64,000 nt of DNA from Tolypothrix sp. PCC 7910 (lineage in GTDB: Bacteria; Cyanobacteriota; Cyanobacteriia; Cyanobacteriales; Nostocaceae). Under the pieces are notes generated by a model, which saw only the letters and a list, made by a program, of their open reading frames with translations, ran no database searches and had not been told where the DNA came from. A program made the position numbers and the translations under genes. The stretch covers positions 7,612,001 to 7,676,000 of the forward strand of contig NZ_CP050440.1 of assembly GCF_011769525.1 (NCBI RefSeq). The letters run 5' to 3'. This document shows positions 44,767 to 53,759 of this stretch, one piece after another; within the stretch, counting starts at the first letter, position 1; each line of letters starts with the position of its first letter.

Positions 44767-44793
44767 TTGTCATTTGTTATTGTTGTTATCCCT
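44767..44793. repeat. short heptamer tract between natG and natH
   Basis: TGTCATTTGTCATTTGTTATTGTTG: two TTTGTCA heptamers and variants fill the 27-nt gap and reach the natH start. Confidence 0.5.
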
Positions 44794-45717
44794 TTATCTT
44801 TCCTTAATTTGTACTGTGCGGTTAAACAGATTCATGACTATGGAAATTGTCAAACTAAGGGTGAGATAGGTAAGCATAATCAGTAATATTACTTCTACTG
44901 CTCTCCCAGTTTGGTTAAAAGTTGTAGAAGCGACAAAATAAATATCGGGGTAGCCAATTGCGATCGCTAAACTGGAATTTTTGGTCAAATTGAGATATTG
45001 GCTCGTTAAAGGTGGAATAATTACCCGCAACGCTTGGGGAAATATAACTAAACGCATGACTAACCCAGGTTTTAAACCCAGCGATCGCGCTGCTTCCCAT
45101 TGTCCCTTTGGTACTGATTGAATTCCACCTCGGACAATTTCGGCAATAAATGCACCTGTATAAAAAGTTAAGCCTAGTAATAAGGCTGAAAACTCTGGAG
45201 ATAAAGTAAACCAAGGAAATTGGATGCCATTTTGACTCAGGTACACCAAACCCCAGAGTGAAATTTTACTTTCTACTTTGGGAAAACCCAGAAAAACGGC
45301 AAAGTACCAAAACAGCAATTGCAACAGTAAGGGAGTATTGCGGAAGATTTCCACGTAAACTAGGGCAATATTTCTTACTAACCAATTATCCGAAAGTCGA
45401 GCAATTCCTGCACTAATCCCCACAATTGTTGTAAGAAAAATGCCTGTAACTGCTATCCGCAATGAGTTAACGAGTCCTACCCATAAGGCGCGACTGTAGG
45501 TATCAGTTGGTTTGTAAGTAATTAGAGTTTCACCAATATCAAAAGAAGCTTGCTGCTTGAGGAAGTCAAAACCGAACTGAATACCTAATTGCTGTAAATT
45601 ACGGTTGAGGTTGCCCCATAATATTGTGACTATTGCTACTGCTAAAAATACAGCAAGCAATTGTCCTGCAATCTGCCAAAACCTGCGATCGCGCCACAAA
45701 GATTTCATGTTGGTCAT
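44794..45717 (-). CDS. natG: amino-acid ABC transporter permease NatG
   Basis: A 307-residue permease with several membrane helices. The EAA motif is EIVRGGIQSVPKGQWEAARSLG. The segment NSLRIAVTGIFLTTIVGISAG and YVEIFRNTPLLLQLLFWYFA is typical of the HisQ/AapQ group. It forms the N-II transmembrane pair with NatH. The start may be ATG 45717 or 45708. Upstream are TTTGTCA and GTAATTG heptamer repeats. Confidence 0.9.
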   Translation of the reverse strand: MTNMKSLWRDRRFWQIAGQLLAVFLAVAIVTILWGNLNRNLQQLGIQFGFDFLKQQASFDIGETLITYKPTDTYSRALWVGLVNSLRIAVTGIFLTTIVGISAGIARLSDNWLVRNIALVYVEIFRNTPLLLQLLFWYFAVFLGFPKVESKISLWGLVYLSQNGIQFPWFTLSPEFSALLLGLTFYTGAFIAEIVRGGIQSVPKGQWEAARSLGLKPGLVMRLVIFPQALRVIIPPLTSQYLNLTKNSSLAIAIGYPDIYFVASTTFNQTGRAVEVILLIMLTYLTLSLTISIVMNLFNRTVQIKER

Positions 45718-45832
45718 TTGTCATTTGTCATTTGTTGTTTGGTAATGGGTAATTGGTAATTGGTAATTGGTAATCAATATTTCTCCCCTGCTCCCTCTGC
45801 TTCCTCATCCCCCTTATTCCCTTCATTCCTGG
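45718..45832. repeat. heptamer repeats between natF and natG
   Basis: Three TTTGTCA copies are followed by four copies of GTAATTG type (about 45741-45775), then a C/T-rich stretch (TCCCCTGCTCCCTCTGCTTCC). No coding content. The repeat lies between the binding protein and permease genes, where stable mRNA structure could create unequal expression. Confidence 0.6.
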
Positions 45833-46912
45833 TTACCGGAACGGTGGCGAATACAGCAATCCGCCTTTTGACCAAAGTTGATTTTGACCGCGTGGGAGAT
45901 TGAGTTTTGTTTTGGGGCCGAGATTGCGATCGTAAATTTCGCTATAGTTACCAACGTGCTTGATGATTCTGGCTGCGAAGTCGTTTGTTAAACCCAGTCC
46001 TTCACCCAAGTTGCCTTCTGTTCCTAAAAATCGCTTAATATCTGGATCGCTACTCGTAGCGAATTGTGCAATATTCTGGGAATTAATGCCTAACTCTTCA
46101 GCTTTGACTAAAGCATAAACTACCCATTTAACAGTATCAGCCCACTTGTTATCTCCTTTGGCAACAGCAGGTGCAAGGGGTTCCGAAGAAATTACTTCAT
46201 CAAGAATTACGTTATCTTCTGGTTTGGGTAGAATTGAACGCCGCGCCACTAAAGCTGAGCGATCGGCTGTGATTCCGTCACAACGACCTTCTGCATAAGT
46301 GGCAAAAGTAATGTTAACATCCTCAAATACAACGGGTTTGTAAGTGATGTTTCGCTTCCGCATTTGATCGGCTAAGTTCTGTTCGGTAGTCGTACCCGTT
46401 TGCACACAGATAGCTTTGTCTTTGAGGTCTGCTAAGGATTTAATACCGCTATTTTTACGAATCATAATTGCTTGACCATCGTAAAAAACTACAGGTGCAA
46501 ATTCTAAGCCAACGGAAGTTGTGCGACTCAATGTCCATGTAGTATTGCGGCTGAGAATATCTACTTCCCCAGTTTGTAAAGCTGTAAAGCGTTCTTTGGA
46601 ATTTAGATTGCGAAATTCTACTGCGTCGGGGTTATCAAATAGAGCCGCTGCTACAGCGCGACAAACATCAACATCAATTCCGCTGTATTTACCATCAGTT
46701 CCAACAAAACTAAACCCTGGAACTTCGCCACTCACACCGCAAATCAGCTGACCACGGTTTTTGACAGTATCCCAGCGATTGCGATTGACTGAAGATGTTG
46801 AATTACTACCGGGAGTAGAGGCTGTGTTGGCTGTATTTCCTGAGTCACCACTACAAGCACTGAGGGCAAAGATTAGGGGTGCGATCGCTAAAATTAATGC
46901 TGATTTACGCAT
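45833..46912 (-). CDS. natF: amino-acid ABC transporter substrate-binding protein NatF
   Basis: A 359-residue periplasmic binding protein of the polar amino-acid family. A lipoprotein signal peptide (MRKSALILAIAPLIFALSAC) ends with the lipobox cysteine at residue 20. The conserved GVSGEVPGFSFVGTDGKYSGIDVDVC and VQTGTTTEQNLADQM follow. It captures amino acids for the NatGH/BgtA importer. The start is set at ATG 46912; the TTG 21 nt upstream is less likely. First gene of the operon. Confidence 0.93.
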   Translation of the reverse strand: MRKSALILAIAPLIFALSACSGDSGNTANTASTPGSNSTSSVNRNRWDTVKNRGQLICGVSGEVPGFSFVGTDGKYSGIDVDVCRAVAAALFDNPDAVEFRNLNSKERFTALQTGEVDILSRNTTWTLSRTTSVGLEFAPVVFYDGQAIMIRKNSGIKSLADLKDKAICVQTGTTTEQNLADQMRKRNITYKPVVFEDVNITFATYAEGRCDGITADRSALVARRSILPKPEDNVILDEVISSEPLAPAVAKGDNKWADTVKWVVYALVKAEELGINSQNIAQFATSSDPDIKRFLGTEGNLGEGLGLTNDFAARIIKHVGNYSEIYDRNLGPKTKLNLPRGQNQLWSKGGLLYSPPFR

Positions 46913-46933
46913 AAATTTATGGACATTTACCAA

Positions 46934-47583
46934 ACAATAATGTGTTTACTACTACAATTTCTTTATGACAATAAGTAGATGTCTGTAATATAAAACTTTT
47001 TGTGACTCGTTGATGAACTTGTTTTTAGCTGATTTTTAACCCTTCCAAAATATTAGATGAAAATAGTAAATCTAGCTTTATTTTAAAAATCTTCTTTTGT
47101 ACATAACAAACTTTTAAAAATAAATTTTAATAGATAACAGCTAAAAATATTACAAAAATTAATGTTTTCTAGAGCTTTAGAAAAAAGAGTAAATATATAA
47201 AATGCATCAAGATTATGTATTAATTTAGATTTTCTAAATTTTTAAACTAATCAAAAATGTCTATACAATAATTTTTGACAAATAACACCAAAATTACCTA
47301 TATATAAAGCCTAACAAGGAGATAGCTATTATAAAAAACGCATTTAAATATGGGAATACAATTATTTCTGTTTTTACGAAAAGCTGCAAAGTGCGTTTCC
47401 CTGCGGTAAGATTTTCAAGATGACTTTTGACTTTGATGGAGCAGTCCGCAACTGATTAATCATCAAGAGATGGATTGCATACTCTGATGAAAACAGAAGT
47501 AACCATACCAACCTAAGCATAGGCCGCTAGCAGGTTAAACTAGATTTGGTAACAGCTGCTCCACCGTTCCTTGTGAGGCTTTT
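46934..47583. other. 650-nt divergent spacer natF / YbjN-like
   Basis: AT-rich, without a gene. It must hold the natF promoter (left) and that of the YbjN-like gene (right). GTAGATGTCTGTAA at 46975-46988 is a one-mismatch relative of the NtcA consensus GTA-N8-TAC, too weak to claim. TTCCTTGTGAGG shortly before the YbjN-like ATG may contribute a ribosome binding site. Confidence 0.4.
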
Positions 47584-48141
47584 ATGGGAGCTAATCTGAC
47601 ACAGATTGCCAAATACTTAGACAACCTTGGTTGGGAATATCGCTTTGATGACGAGGAAGATCGTATTATCACAGGTGTGGAAGCTGATCACCTAGAAGAC
47701 TTCCTAATTGTTGTGCAATTAGATGAGGAGGGCAAGTTTTTTCGAGTATTTGCACCTCAAGTACTAGCAGGAGTTCAAGAGCATCCTTATAAAGGAGCTA
47801 TCCTCCAGACAATGCTTGCCATTTCCTGGGAAACCAAAATGCTGCAATGGGAGTATGACCCATCTGACGGCGAAATCCGTGCGATTATTGAGTTTCCACT
47901 GGAAGACTCAATTCTTACAGAAAAACAATTTAACCGTTGTTTGAGCGGATTAATACAAATTGTTGATAGCATAGCCATGCCACGCCTCAAAGAGGTAATG
48001 ACAACAGGACATGATCCTGGAAATATCGAACTTGGGGAAAGACTTTTACTGAGTATTCAAGAAGAAGCCCCTGGATTACTAGAAATCCTCGAAAAAGCAA
48101 TGGAAGCTAGGAAAAAACGAGGAAGTTTTCCTCACGATTGA
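47584..48141 (+). CDS. YbjN-like protein
   Basis: A 185-residue soluble, acidic protein. The layout (IAKYLDNLGWEYRFDDEEDR, FLIVVQLDEEGKFFRVFAPQ, ILQTMLAISWETKMLQWEYD) fits the YbjN / type III secretion chaperone-like fold. The C-terminal region is helical. Function in cyanobacteria is unknown; related proteins are linked to chaperone-like or stress roles. It is followed by a DUF3318-like gene 77 nt downstream on the same strand. Confidence 0.75.
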   Translation: MGANLTQIAKYLDNLGWEYRFDDEEDRIITGVEADHLEDFLIVVQLDEEGKFFRVFAPQVLAGVQEHPYKGAILQTMLAISWETKMLQWEYDPSDGEIRAIIEFPLEDSILTEKQFNRCLSGLIQIVDSIAMPRLKEVMTTGHDPGNIELGERLLLSIQEEAPGLLEILEKAMEARKKRGSFPHD

Positions 48142-48218
48142 GGCGAATTATCACTTAAATAGCTATACTCCAAAGTGATACCCTCACTATATACTGAATT
48201 TTTCTAGGGCTGGATTTT

Positions 48219-48866
48219 ATGACATCCTATGCAACCTCCTCTGCCAAGGCGGAAATGAGTGAACTTCGGCGGTTGAAAAGCTTACTACCACCAGAATTGC
48301 AGAGCTGGGTCACGGTTGAAGGCACAACTGAGGTCAATCCACCCCTGATCCGCAGCGAAGAAATTGGTAAAGACCAGGTGGAAATCCAAATTGACTTGGT
48401 CAAATGGGATAGCCTCGCGATGGATCAGCGCAATCTGCTGTTTTGGCACGAAGTCGCCCGCATTCAAAATGACACAATTCCCAAAGATGGTTGGGAAATG
48501 GCAGCACTGGCTATCGGTTTAGGTGGTGCTGTAGGTGAGTTGTGGGTACAGGATGGATTGTTACTAGTTTTAGCCTTAGCACTTTGTGGCGTATCTGGCT
48601 GGCGACTATACCAAAAAAATAACGGTGAAAAGCAACTAAAAGAATTAGTAGATGCTGACGAAAAAGCGATCGCACTAGCAACTCGCTTTGGTTATAGCCT
48701 CCCCAACGCCTATAAAAGTCTAGGTAGCGCTTTAAAAACTTTAATAGACAATACTCCTAGCAAACGCCAACGCTCTAGATATGAAGCACGCCTTTCTGCC
48801 CTCAAACGCAGTGCTAATAAAGCAAAAGCTAAATCTAGACCAGTAGATGATAGTGCTGATTACTAA
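48219..48866 (+). CDS. DUF3318 domain protein
   Basis: A 215-residue protein of the cyanobacterial DUF3318 group. The N-terminal half has LRRLKSLLPPELQSWVTV and DQRNLLFWHEVARIQNDTIP. Two hydrophobic segments (about residues 92-128: MAALAIGLGGAVGELW and LLLVLALALCGVSGW) suggest a membrane hairpin. A basic C-terminus follows. The His-Glu pair in FWHEVARI is conserved-looking and could bind a metal, but no activity is known. Confidence 0.8.
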   Translation: MTSYATSSAKAEMSELRRLKSLLPPELQSWVTVEGTTEVNPPLIRSEEIGKDQVEIQIDLVKWDSLAMDQRNLLFWHEVARIQNDTIPKDGWEMAALAIGLGGAVGELWVQDGLLLVLALALCGVSGWRLYQKNNGEKQLKELVDADEKAIALATRFGYSLPNAYKSLGSALKTLIDNTPSKRQRSRYEARLSALKRSANKAKAKSRPVDDSADY

Positions 48867-48911
48867 GTGCTAAGTGCTGAGTAAAGAAATAAACTCAGCA
48901 CTCAGCATAGT
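48867..48911. repeat. GTGCTGAGT-type inverted repeat
   Basis: AGTGCTGAGT and ACTCAGCACT are reverse complements separated by a short AT-rich loop, between two convergent genes. It can act as a bidirectional terminator and is related to the tracts at 4719-4830 and 59844-59999. Confidence 0.5.
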
Positions 48912-49709
48912 TTATAGCTGGTTCAACATTTTATGGGTTTGAGGCACGACACGAACGTGCTTTAACCACCGCTTCATGAATGCTTGCCACTGCAAAACCT
49001 GTTCGGGAGTAGGGGCAAGTATAGTTTTTGCTGTAAATTTTTCGGACACTGGCAAAGGTGTCACAGGTTGTAAGAACACTGGGATATCAGGACTAACAGC
49101 TGCTACCAACAAAGCTGAACGTTCTAACTCTGTTGGGTCTGTCTGTTGAGAAATAATTATCTTGACAAAAACGTTTAAATGTAAATCATAAGATAATTTC
49201 AGACATTGCCCGTGTTCTTGCCAATAGCTTTCACCGCTGACACTAGGTAATTTTAAATCCATACCTACGGAGTCAAGGTAGGGCAAAATCATTGCCAACT
49301 GTTCTGGACGATGACCTCCAGTTTCTAAATATATAGGCAGATTGGTAAGCGATCGCACTTGCGGCAGAAATAGCTCTAAAAATGGGGCATGAAGCAAGGG
49401 TTCGCCACCCGTTAAGCTAATGCTATCGTGTATAGACGGTTGATTTTGCCGTTCGACCCATTCCAATAAAATGGGCAGTGGGATAGGGTTCGAGTGCTCT
49501 TCAAAATCTCGTAATCCAGGGGTTCGCTCTATCCTGCAAGTAGAAGGTGCATTCCAAGTATGGACGCTATCGCAAAAGTGACAGCGTAAGTCACACAAAG
49601 CAAAGCGAATAAAAATCTGACGTGTCCCGACATTCAGTCCTTCCCCTTGAATAGCAGAAAAGACCTCAATCAGGCGTGCAGTAGGTTTAACCGTAGTTTT
49701 AGCAGTCAT
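48912..49709 (-). CDS. queE: 7-carboxy-7-deazaguanine synthase
   Basis: A 265-residue radical SAM enzyme that makes 7-carboxy-7-deazaguanine for queuosine. The substrate loop IEVFSAIQGEGLNVGTRQIF precedes the cluster motif CDLRCHFCDS (C-x3-C-x2-C). GGEPLLHAPF binds SAM. The start is set at ATG 49709 (MTAKTTVKPTARL); a further upstream frame adds 29 unsupported residues. It stands alone without other queuosine genes nearby. Confidence 0.93.
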   Translation of the reverse strand: MTAKTTVKPTARLIEVFSAIQGEGLNVGTRQIFIRFALCDLRCHFCDSVHTWNAPSTCRIERTPGLRDFEEHSNPIPLPILLEWVERQNQPSIHDSISLTGGEPLLHAPFLELFLPQVRSLTNLPIYLETGGHRPEQLAMILPYLDSVGMDLKLPSVSGESYWQEHGQCLKLSYDLHLNVFVKIIISQQTDPTELERSALLVAAVSPDIPVFLQPVTPLPVSEKFTAKTILAPTPEQVLQWQAFMKRWLKHVRVVPQTHKMLNQL

Positions 49710-49916
49710 GGGATGATTAAAAAAGCGATGCGCCGTGTCGTCACGAGAGCAAGTAAGTTTTTTGCTTCTTGTTCTATTGTGAATCGTCGCTAGCAATCTC
49801 TAATCTCAACCCAAATAACTTACGATTAGTCCTGATTCCTACTTAATCAAGATGAGGTTAGAGAATATCTACGTCAAAATAAATGATTGATAGCTTACAT
49901 TTAGACGGCAACGACA

Positions 49917-50954
49917 GTGCAAAGCTTCATAACTAGCAAACCCAAAGCGGTCGATTTTCCGGTAACTTCCCTAAATGACATGGCTGTAGTCCAGGTACCC
50001 AAACGATTGACTGTGCTTGAAGCCGTAGGCTTTAAGCAAATCTGCCAAGAGTTAACCCTGGAACATTCTCATTTCAAGCAAATCATTATTGATTTTCACC
50101 AAACTACTTTTATGGATAGTAGTGGTTTAGGTGCCTTAGTCAGTAATTTTAAAACTGCTCAGGAAAAGAGCATCGCCATCATATTGCGGAATGTTACACC
50201 TCAGGTAATGGCAGTTCTTAACCTTACAGGTTTGGATCAAGTTTTTCCCATTGAATCTATCAGCAGTTTATCACCGCATGGACAAAGCCACATTGTGGAA
50301 AACCACAAGTTTTCTACTCGCAAGGTTGAGCCACTACCTACTACTCATCCTTCTGTGGCATCTTGGATGAAGCGGTTGATCGACATTGTTGGGGCACTGG
50401 TAGGCTTGGTAATTACAGGAGTCCTATTAATTCCTATTACAATTGCTATTCAAATTGACGATCCCGGCCCTCTTTTGTTTAGACAAACTCGCTGTGGTTG
50501 GATGGGTAAACGTTTTGGAATTTGGAAATTCCGCTCCATGTGTGTGGACGCAGAAGCCAAAAAATCCCAAGTCCAAAACCAAGCGCAAGGAGCTTTCTTT
50601 AAGAATGATAGCGATCCTAGAGTAACGCGGGTAGGGCGGTTTTTACGGCGAACTAGTCTAGATGAATTACCGCAATTCTGGAATGTTCTTAAAGGAGACA
50701 TGAGTTTAGTTGGTACTAGACCGCCAACACCTGATGAAGTAGAACGCTATGAAGTACCTGAGTGGCAACGCTTAGATGTGAAACCAGGTATGACTGGCGA
50801 ATGGCAAGTAAATGGACGGTCTAAAGTACGTAGTTTTGAAGATGTAATCCGCCTGGATTTGCAGTATCAAAAAAATTGGAGTTTACTGTATGATTTCAAG
50901 CTAATTTTCAAAACTTTAGCCGTTCTATTTAATAGAAATAGTGGTGCAGTTTAG
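49917..50954 (+). CDS. STAS domain-sugar transferase fusion
   Basis: A 345-residue two-domain protein. Residues about 15-120 are a STAS (anti-anti-sigma) domain, with the phosphorylatable serine motif FMDSSGLGALV. After a linker and one membrane helix (about residues 145-172) comes a bacterial sugar transferase domain: GPLLFRQTRCGW, FGIWKFRSMC, RRTSLDELPQFWNVLKGDMS and VGTRPPTPDEV. That domain starts polysaccharide synthesis by moving a sugar phosphate to undecaprenyl phosphate. The STAS part may control it by phosphorylation. The start is GTG. The fusion is seen directly; its regulation is inferred. Confidence 0.9.
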   Translation: MQSFITSKPKAVDFPVTSLNDMAVVQVPKRLTVLEAVGFKQICQELTLEHSHFKQIIIDFHQTTFMDSSGLGALVSNFKTAQEKSIAIILRNVTPQVMAVLNLTGLDQVFPIESISSLSPHGQSHIVENHKFSTRKVEPLPTTHPSVASWMKRLIDIVGALVGLVITGVLLIPITIAIQIDDPGPLLFRQTRCGWMGKRFGIWKFRSMCVDAEAKKSQVQNQAQGAFFKNDSDPRVTRVGRFLRRTSLDELPQFWNVLKGDMSLVGTRPPTPDEVERYEVPEWQRLDVKPGMTGEWQVNGRSKVRSFEDVIRLDLQYQKNWSLLYDFKLIFKTLAVLFNRNSGAV

Positions 50955-51058
50955 CCAATTACCTTGATTTTTAGTCAGTTGGTAATTTATAACTTTCAAA
51001 ATTAATTATTACCAATGCCCAAGCTACTTGTGAGCCTGGGCATTACTTTATCAAATAA

Positions 51059-52510
51059 CTATCTACCAAAATATCGCTGATATAAATCGCAACTAATCAT
51101 CACTTGATTATCTCGCATATTCACTAACCCCATACTATGTAACTTAAAAGCTTGTACTGGCTCTAACCCTATGGGTGCTTTTGCTTTTAGTACTTGCTGA
51201 AAAGCCGCTGCAAGTTCTGGATGCTGTTGTAAATACCATAATTGCTGGTGAAGATATTCGCTATAAATGCCTGTATCGGAAGCTGCGGTTTGTATCATTT
51301 GTTCCCAAGTTAAATCTTGCTGTGCTAGATGGTAAAAAGCGACACGTAGCAAATAAGGATGACCAGCTACCAGCCACATAAGTTCAGCTAAATAGCCTAT
51401 CGAGATATTAAGTTGATGACGCTGTGCTAAATCTTGTACTTGCTCCCAGTTAAATGAACGCAGCTGCACTGAAAACCCAACCTGAAATGGAGCAATAATT
51501 AATGGAAGATAAAATTGTGTAGAGTTACTTACTATTAGTCGAAGTTTTTGCCATATTTTACTATCTTTAGCTTCCTCATGCCAAGAACGCAAAAGACATA
51601 AAAAATCTTGAGCAATTTCAGGATATTCAAAAATTTCGTTGACTTCATCTAAAGCTAATACTAGAGGATTTTCTATTAGCGGGAGCAGGTATTCTTGTAA
51701 ATAAAGTGTGCAGTTTGCTTTACTGCCCAAATCTGCATCCCAGTAATCATCTAGCTTATTTTTGAACTTGAGTTTATGGGTAATATTGGCACATACCCAG
51801 CGCAATAATTTATTTAAGTCGGTCAAAATTTTCTTATCTGCTTGTAAAAAATTCAAGCTGACAGTTTGATAACCTAGGGTAGCTGCATGAGCCAAAATTC
51901 TAACCACGACAGAGGTTTTACCCATTTGTCTTGGTGCTTTAATCTGAATTAGAGAGCCTACATTGATAATCTCCTCATAACATCTACGTTCATTAGGAAT
52001 TCGCTCAATGTAAAATGCAGAATTCAAAGGTACATAGCCTTTTGGTAGTTCTAACTCTACTGTTTTTTGATAACTTTCTATAATTAATTGTGTAGTTGGA
52101 GAGAGTGGTTTATTATGATTTTTGAATGGACTATTTACAATTGTTTCGGTATTAAAATACTGTATCTGTCCAGTATAATAAGGCTCTAATCGCTTTCTCA
52201 ATCTTTCAATTAAGTTTTGACTTCTAGTAGAAGTTTGATTTGCCCGTCGCCTTTCAATTACAGCATAAATATTAGTTTTATTGACTTTTTCCCCTAGGAC
52301 TTCCGATAGCAGTTTCCATAATTGCGGAGCTACGGTTTGCTTAATATAACTTGCAGAATATTGAAATTCTTCAGCAATCTGGTTATAAGTTTTTCTTTGA
52401 CCATCCCAAGATTCTTGCAAGACTGCTTTTTGAATATCCGTTAGAGATTTTCCAGTCTTGGCATAAATTAGTTGTTCGACGAATTGTAATCCTCCCTGGA
52501 TATCTTTCAT
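51059..52510 (-). CDS. AAA-like ATPase with vMAP-type N-terminal HTH
   Basis: A 483-residue protein. The first ~90 residues (TDIQKAVLQESWDGQRKTYN, IAEEFQYSASYIKQ) match the vWA-MoxR-associated N-terminal HTH domain common in cyanobacterial signalling/conflict proteins. An AAA-like (AAA_35) domain follows with Walker A KAPRQMGKTSV (about residue 190) and Walker B LVLALDEVNEIF. The C-terminal part (AGHPYLLRVAFYHLAQQ) is the usual helical/winged region. It probably senses a signal and switches by ATP. Target unknown; no effector gene is next to it. Confidence 0.85.
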   Translation of the reverse strand: MKDIQGGLQFVEQLIYAKTGKSLTDIQKAVLQESWDGQRKTYNQIAEEFQYSASYIKQTVAPQLWKLLSEVLGEKVNKTNIYAVIERRRANQTSTRSQNLIERLRKRLEPYYTGQIQYFNTETIVNSPFKNHNKPLSPTTQLIIESYQKTVELELPKGYVPLNSAFYIERIPNERRCYEEIINVGSLIQIKAPRQMGKTSVVVRILAHAATLGYQTVSLNFLQADKKILTDLNKLLRWVCANITHKLKFKNKLDDYWDADLGSKANCTLYLQEYLLPLIENPLVLALDEVNEIFEYPEIAQDFLCLLRSWHEEAKDSKIWQKLRLIVSNSTQFYLPLIIAPFQVGFSVQLRSFNWEQVQDLAQRHQLNISIGYLAELMWLVAGHPYLLRVAFYHLAQQDLTWEQMIQTAASDTGIYSEYLHQQLWYLQQHPELAAAFQQVLKAKAPIGLEPVQAFKLHSMGLVNMRDNQVMISCDLYQRYFGR

Positions 52511-52709
52511 AGTGATTTAAGGTGAAGGCCAATTAGAATAATTTATGCTAATCTATCTTCTGCTGATTGACCGGATAAAAATCGCTATTATATTATTCCC
52601 AGTTTTTAGCTAACTTAGCCAAGAAACCTCAAATAAAAAATTGCTGTTTCTTACAAAGTAAGAGACAGCATTGACAATAACAGGTTGGCAATAACTAAAA
52701 TTTATGAAT

Positions 52710-53759
52710 TTATACCTTGGCTGTTGCTTTGACTCGCTGTTTTTGATTCACCATAGAACTAGCAGCTAAAGCACCAAAGGCTACTACACCTAAAGCAGAG
52801 CTAGACTCAGGAACTCTTTTTGATGGAACTGCGGTAATCTTTGCATAAAGGTAAGCCGAGTTACTACGACCTTCTTGTGAAATGAAATTAGTGACAGGAG
52901 TGCCATTAGCACTTTCGCTGAAACCTACCAGCTGTAAAGTATAGTCTACGCCAGCAATACTAAAGGAGTTTACGTTTTTTGGGGTAGAGAAGCTTATCTT
53001 ATCAGAGCAGGCGGTAACACTGTAATAAGGGCATTTACTGATATCCCCAACGTTTGGTGTTTCGTCAATATTAAAGCTAAAATTAAATGTTTGTGATGCT
53101 ACAGGCAAGCCACTAAAGTTTAAATTTAGTCCAAGGTCTACTTTTGAGGCGGCTGTTCCAGCAGCGATCGCATTATTATAGTGTGTCAGAGTACCAATTT
53201 GAAATACTTGATTGAGATCGAAGGTTAAATTACTAGCTCCTTGAAATCCTAATCCACTTTGACCGTTGCCTACATCCTTTCCCCAACGTACTTGGTTTTC
53301 TGTGGCTGTTGTAGTTGCTTTATTGGTTGAGAGTAGTTTTGGTGCCGATGTTGTAGTTGCGGAATTTTTTTTATTACCTGTGTTGTTGATAATTTGCGGT
53401 GTACCTGTGACAGTAGATACTATACTGGGCTGACTTGTTGTAGATGTTGTAGATATTTTACCTGTTATTGCATCTGTTGTCTTTGTTGCAACAGATGTAG
53501 TTTTCGTAACTGTTGTAGTGGTTGTATTGGTTGTATATGTTAGATTTTTGATAGCTTGTGTTGTTAAGGTCGTATCTGTTTGTAGTGTTGTATTTGTTGT
53601 AATGTCTTGATAGTTGACATAACTTCCGCCAACAGGTTTACTCCAGGTACCAGAAGAACTTGTTAGGGATAAGGCGTTAGCTGAAGAAGCAAAACATCCT
53701 AGCGCTGTGGTAGCAGTAATCGCAATGGAGAATTTTGTCAGGAAATTGAAGGTTGCCAT
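52710..53759 (-). CDS. secreted PEP-CTERM-like protein, Thr-rich
   Basis: A 349-residue secreted protein. A signal peptide (about residues 1-30, ending ASSANALS) comes first. A Thr-dominated low-complexity region (about residues 50-150) follows. A globular domain (about 155-310: RWGKDVGNGQSGLGFQGASN) resembles the choice-of-anchor K type. The C-terminus (VPESSSALGVVAFGALAASS then a basic tail) is a PEP-CTERM-like sorting signal, with Ser in place of the second Pro. Exosortase cleavage is possible but the motif is degenerate. Function unknown. Confidence 0.8.
   Translation of the reverse strand: MATFNFLTKFSIAITATTALGCFASSANALSLTSSSGTWSKPVGGSYVNYQDITTNTTLQTDTTLTTQAIKNLTYTTNTTTTTVTKTTSVATKTTDAITGKISTTSTTSQPSIVSTVTGTPQIINNTGNKKNSATTTSAPKLLSTNKATTTATENQVRWGKDVGNGQSGLGFQGASNLTFDLNQVFQIGTLTHYNNAIAAGTAASKVDLGLNLNFSGLPVASQTFNFSFNIDETPNVGDISKCPYYSVTACSDKISFSTPKNVNSFSIAGVDYTLQLVGFSESANGTPVTNFISQEGRSNSAYLYAKITAVPSKRVPESSSALGVVAFGALAASSMVNQKQRVKATAKV

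Noticed and set aside
46975-46988. NtcA-like site GTA-N8-TAA upstream of natF
   Set aside because: One base off the GTA-N8-TAC consensus and no -10 box at the usual spacing (TA-N3-T); too weak to claim nitrogen control.
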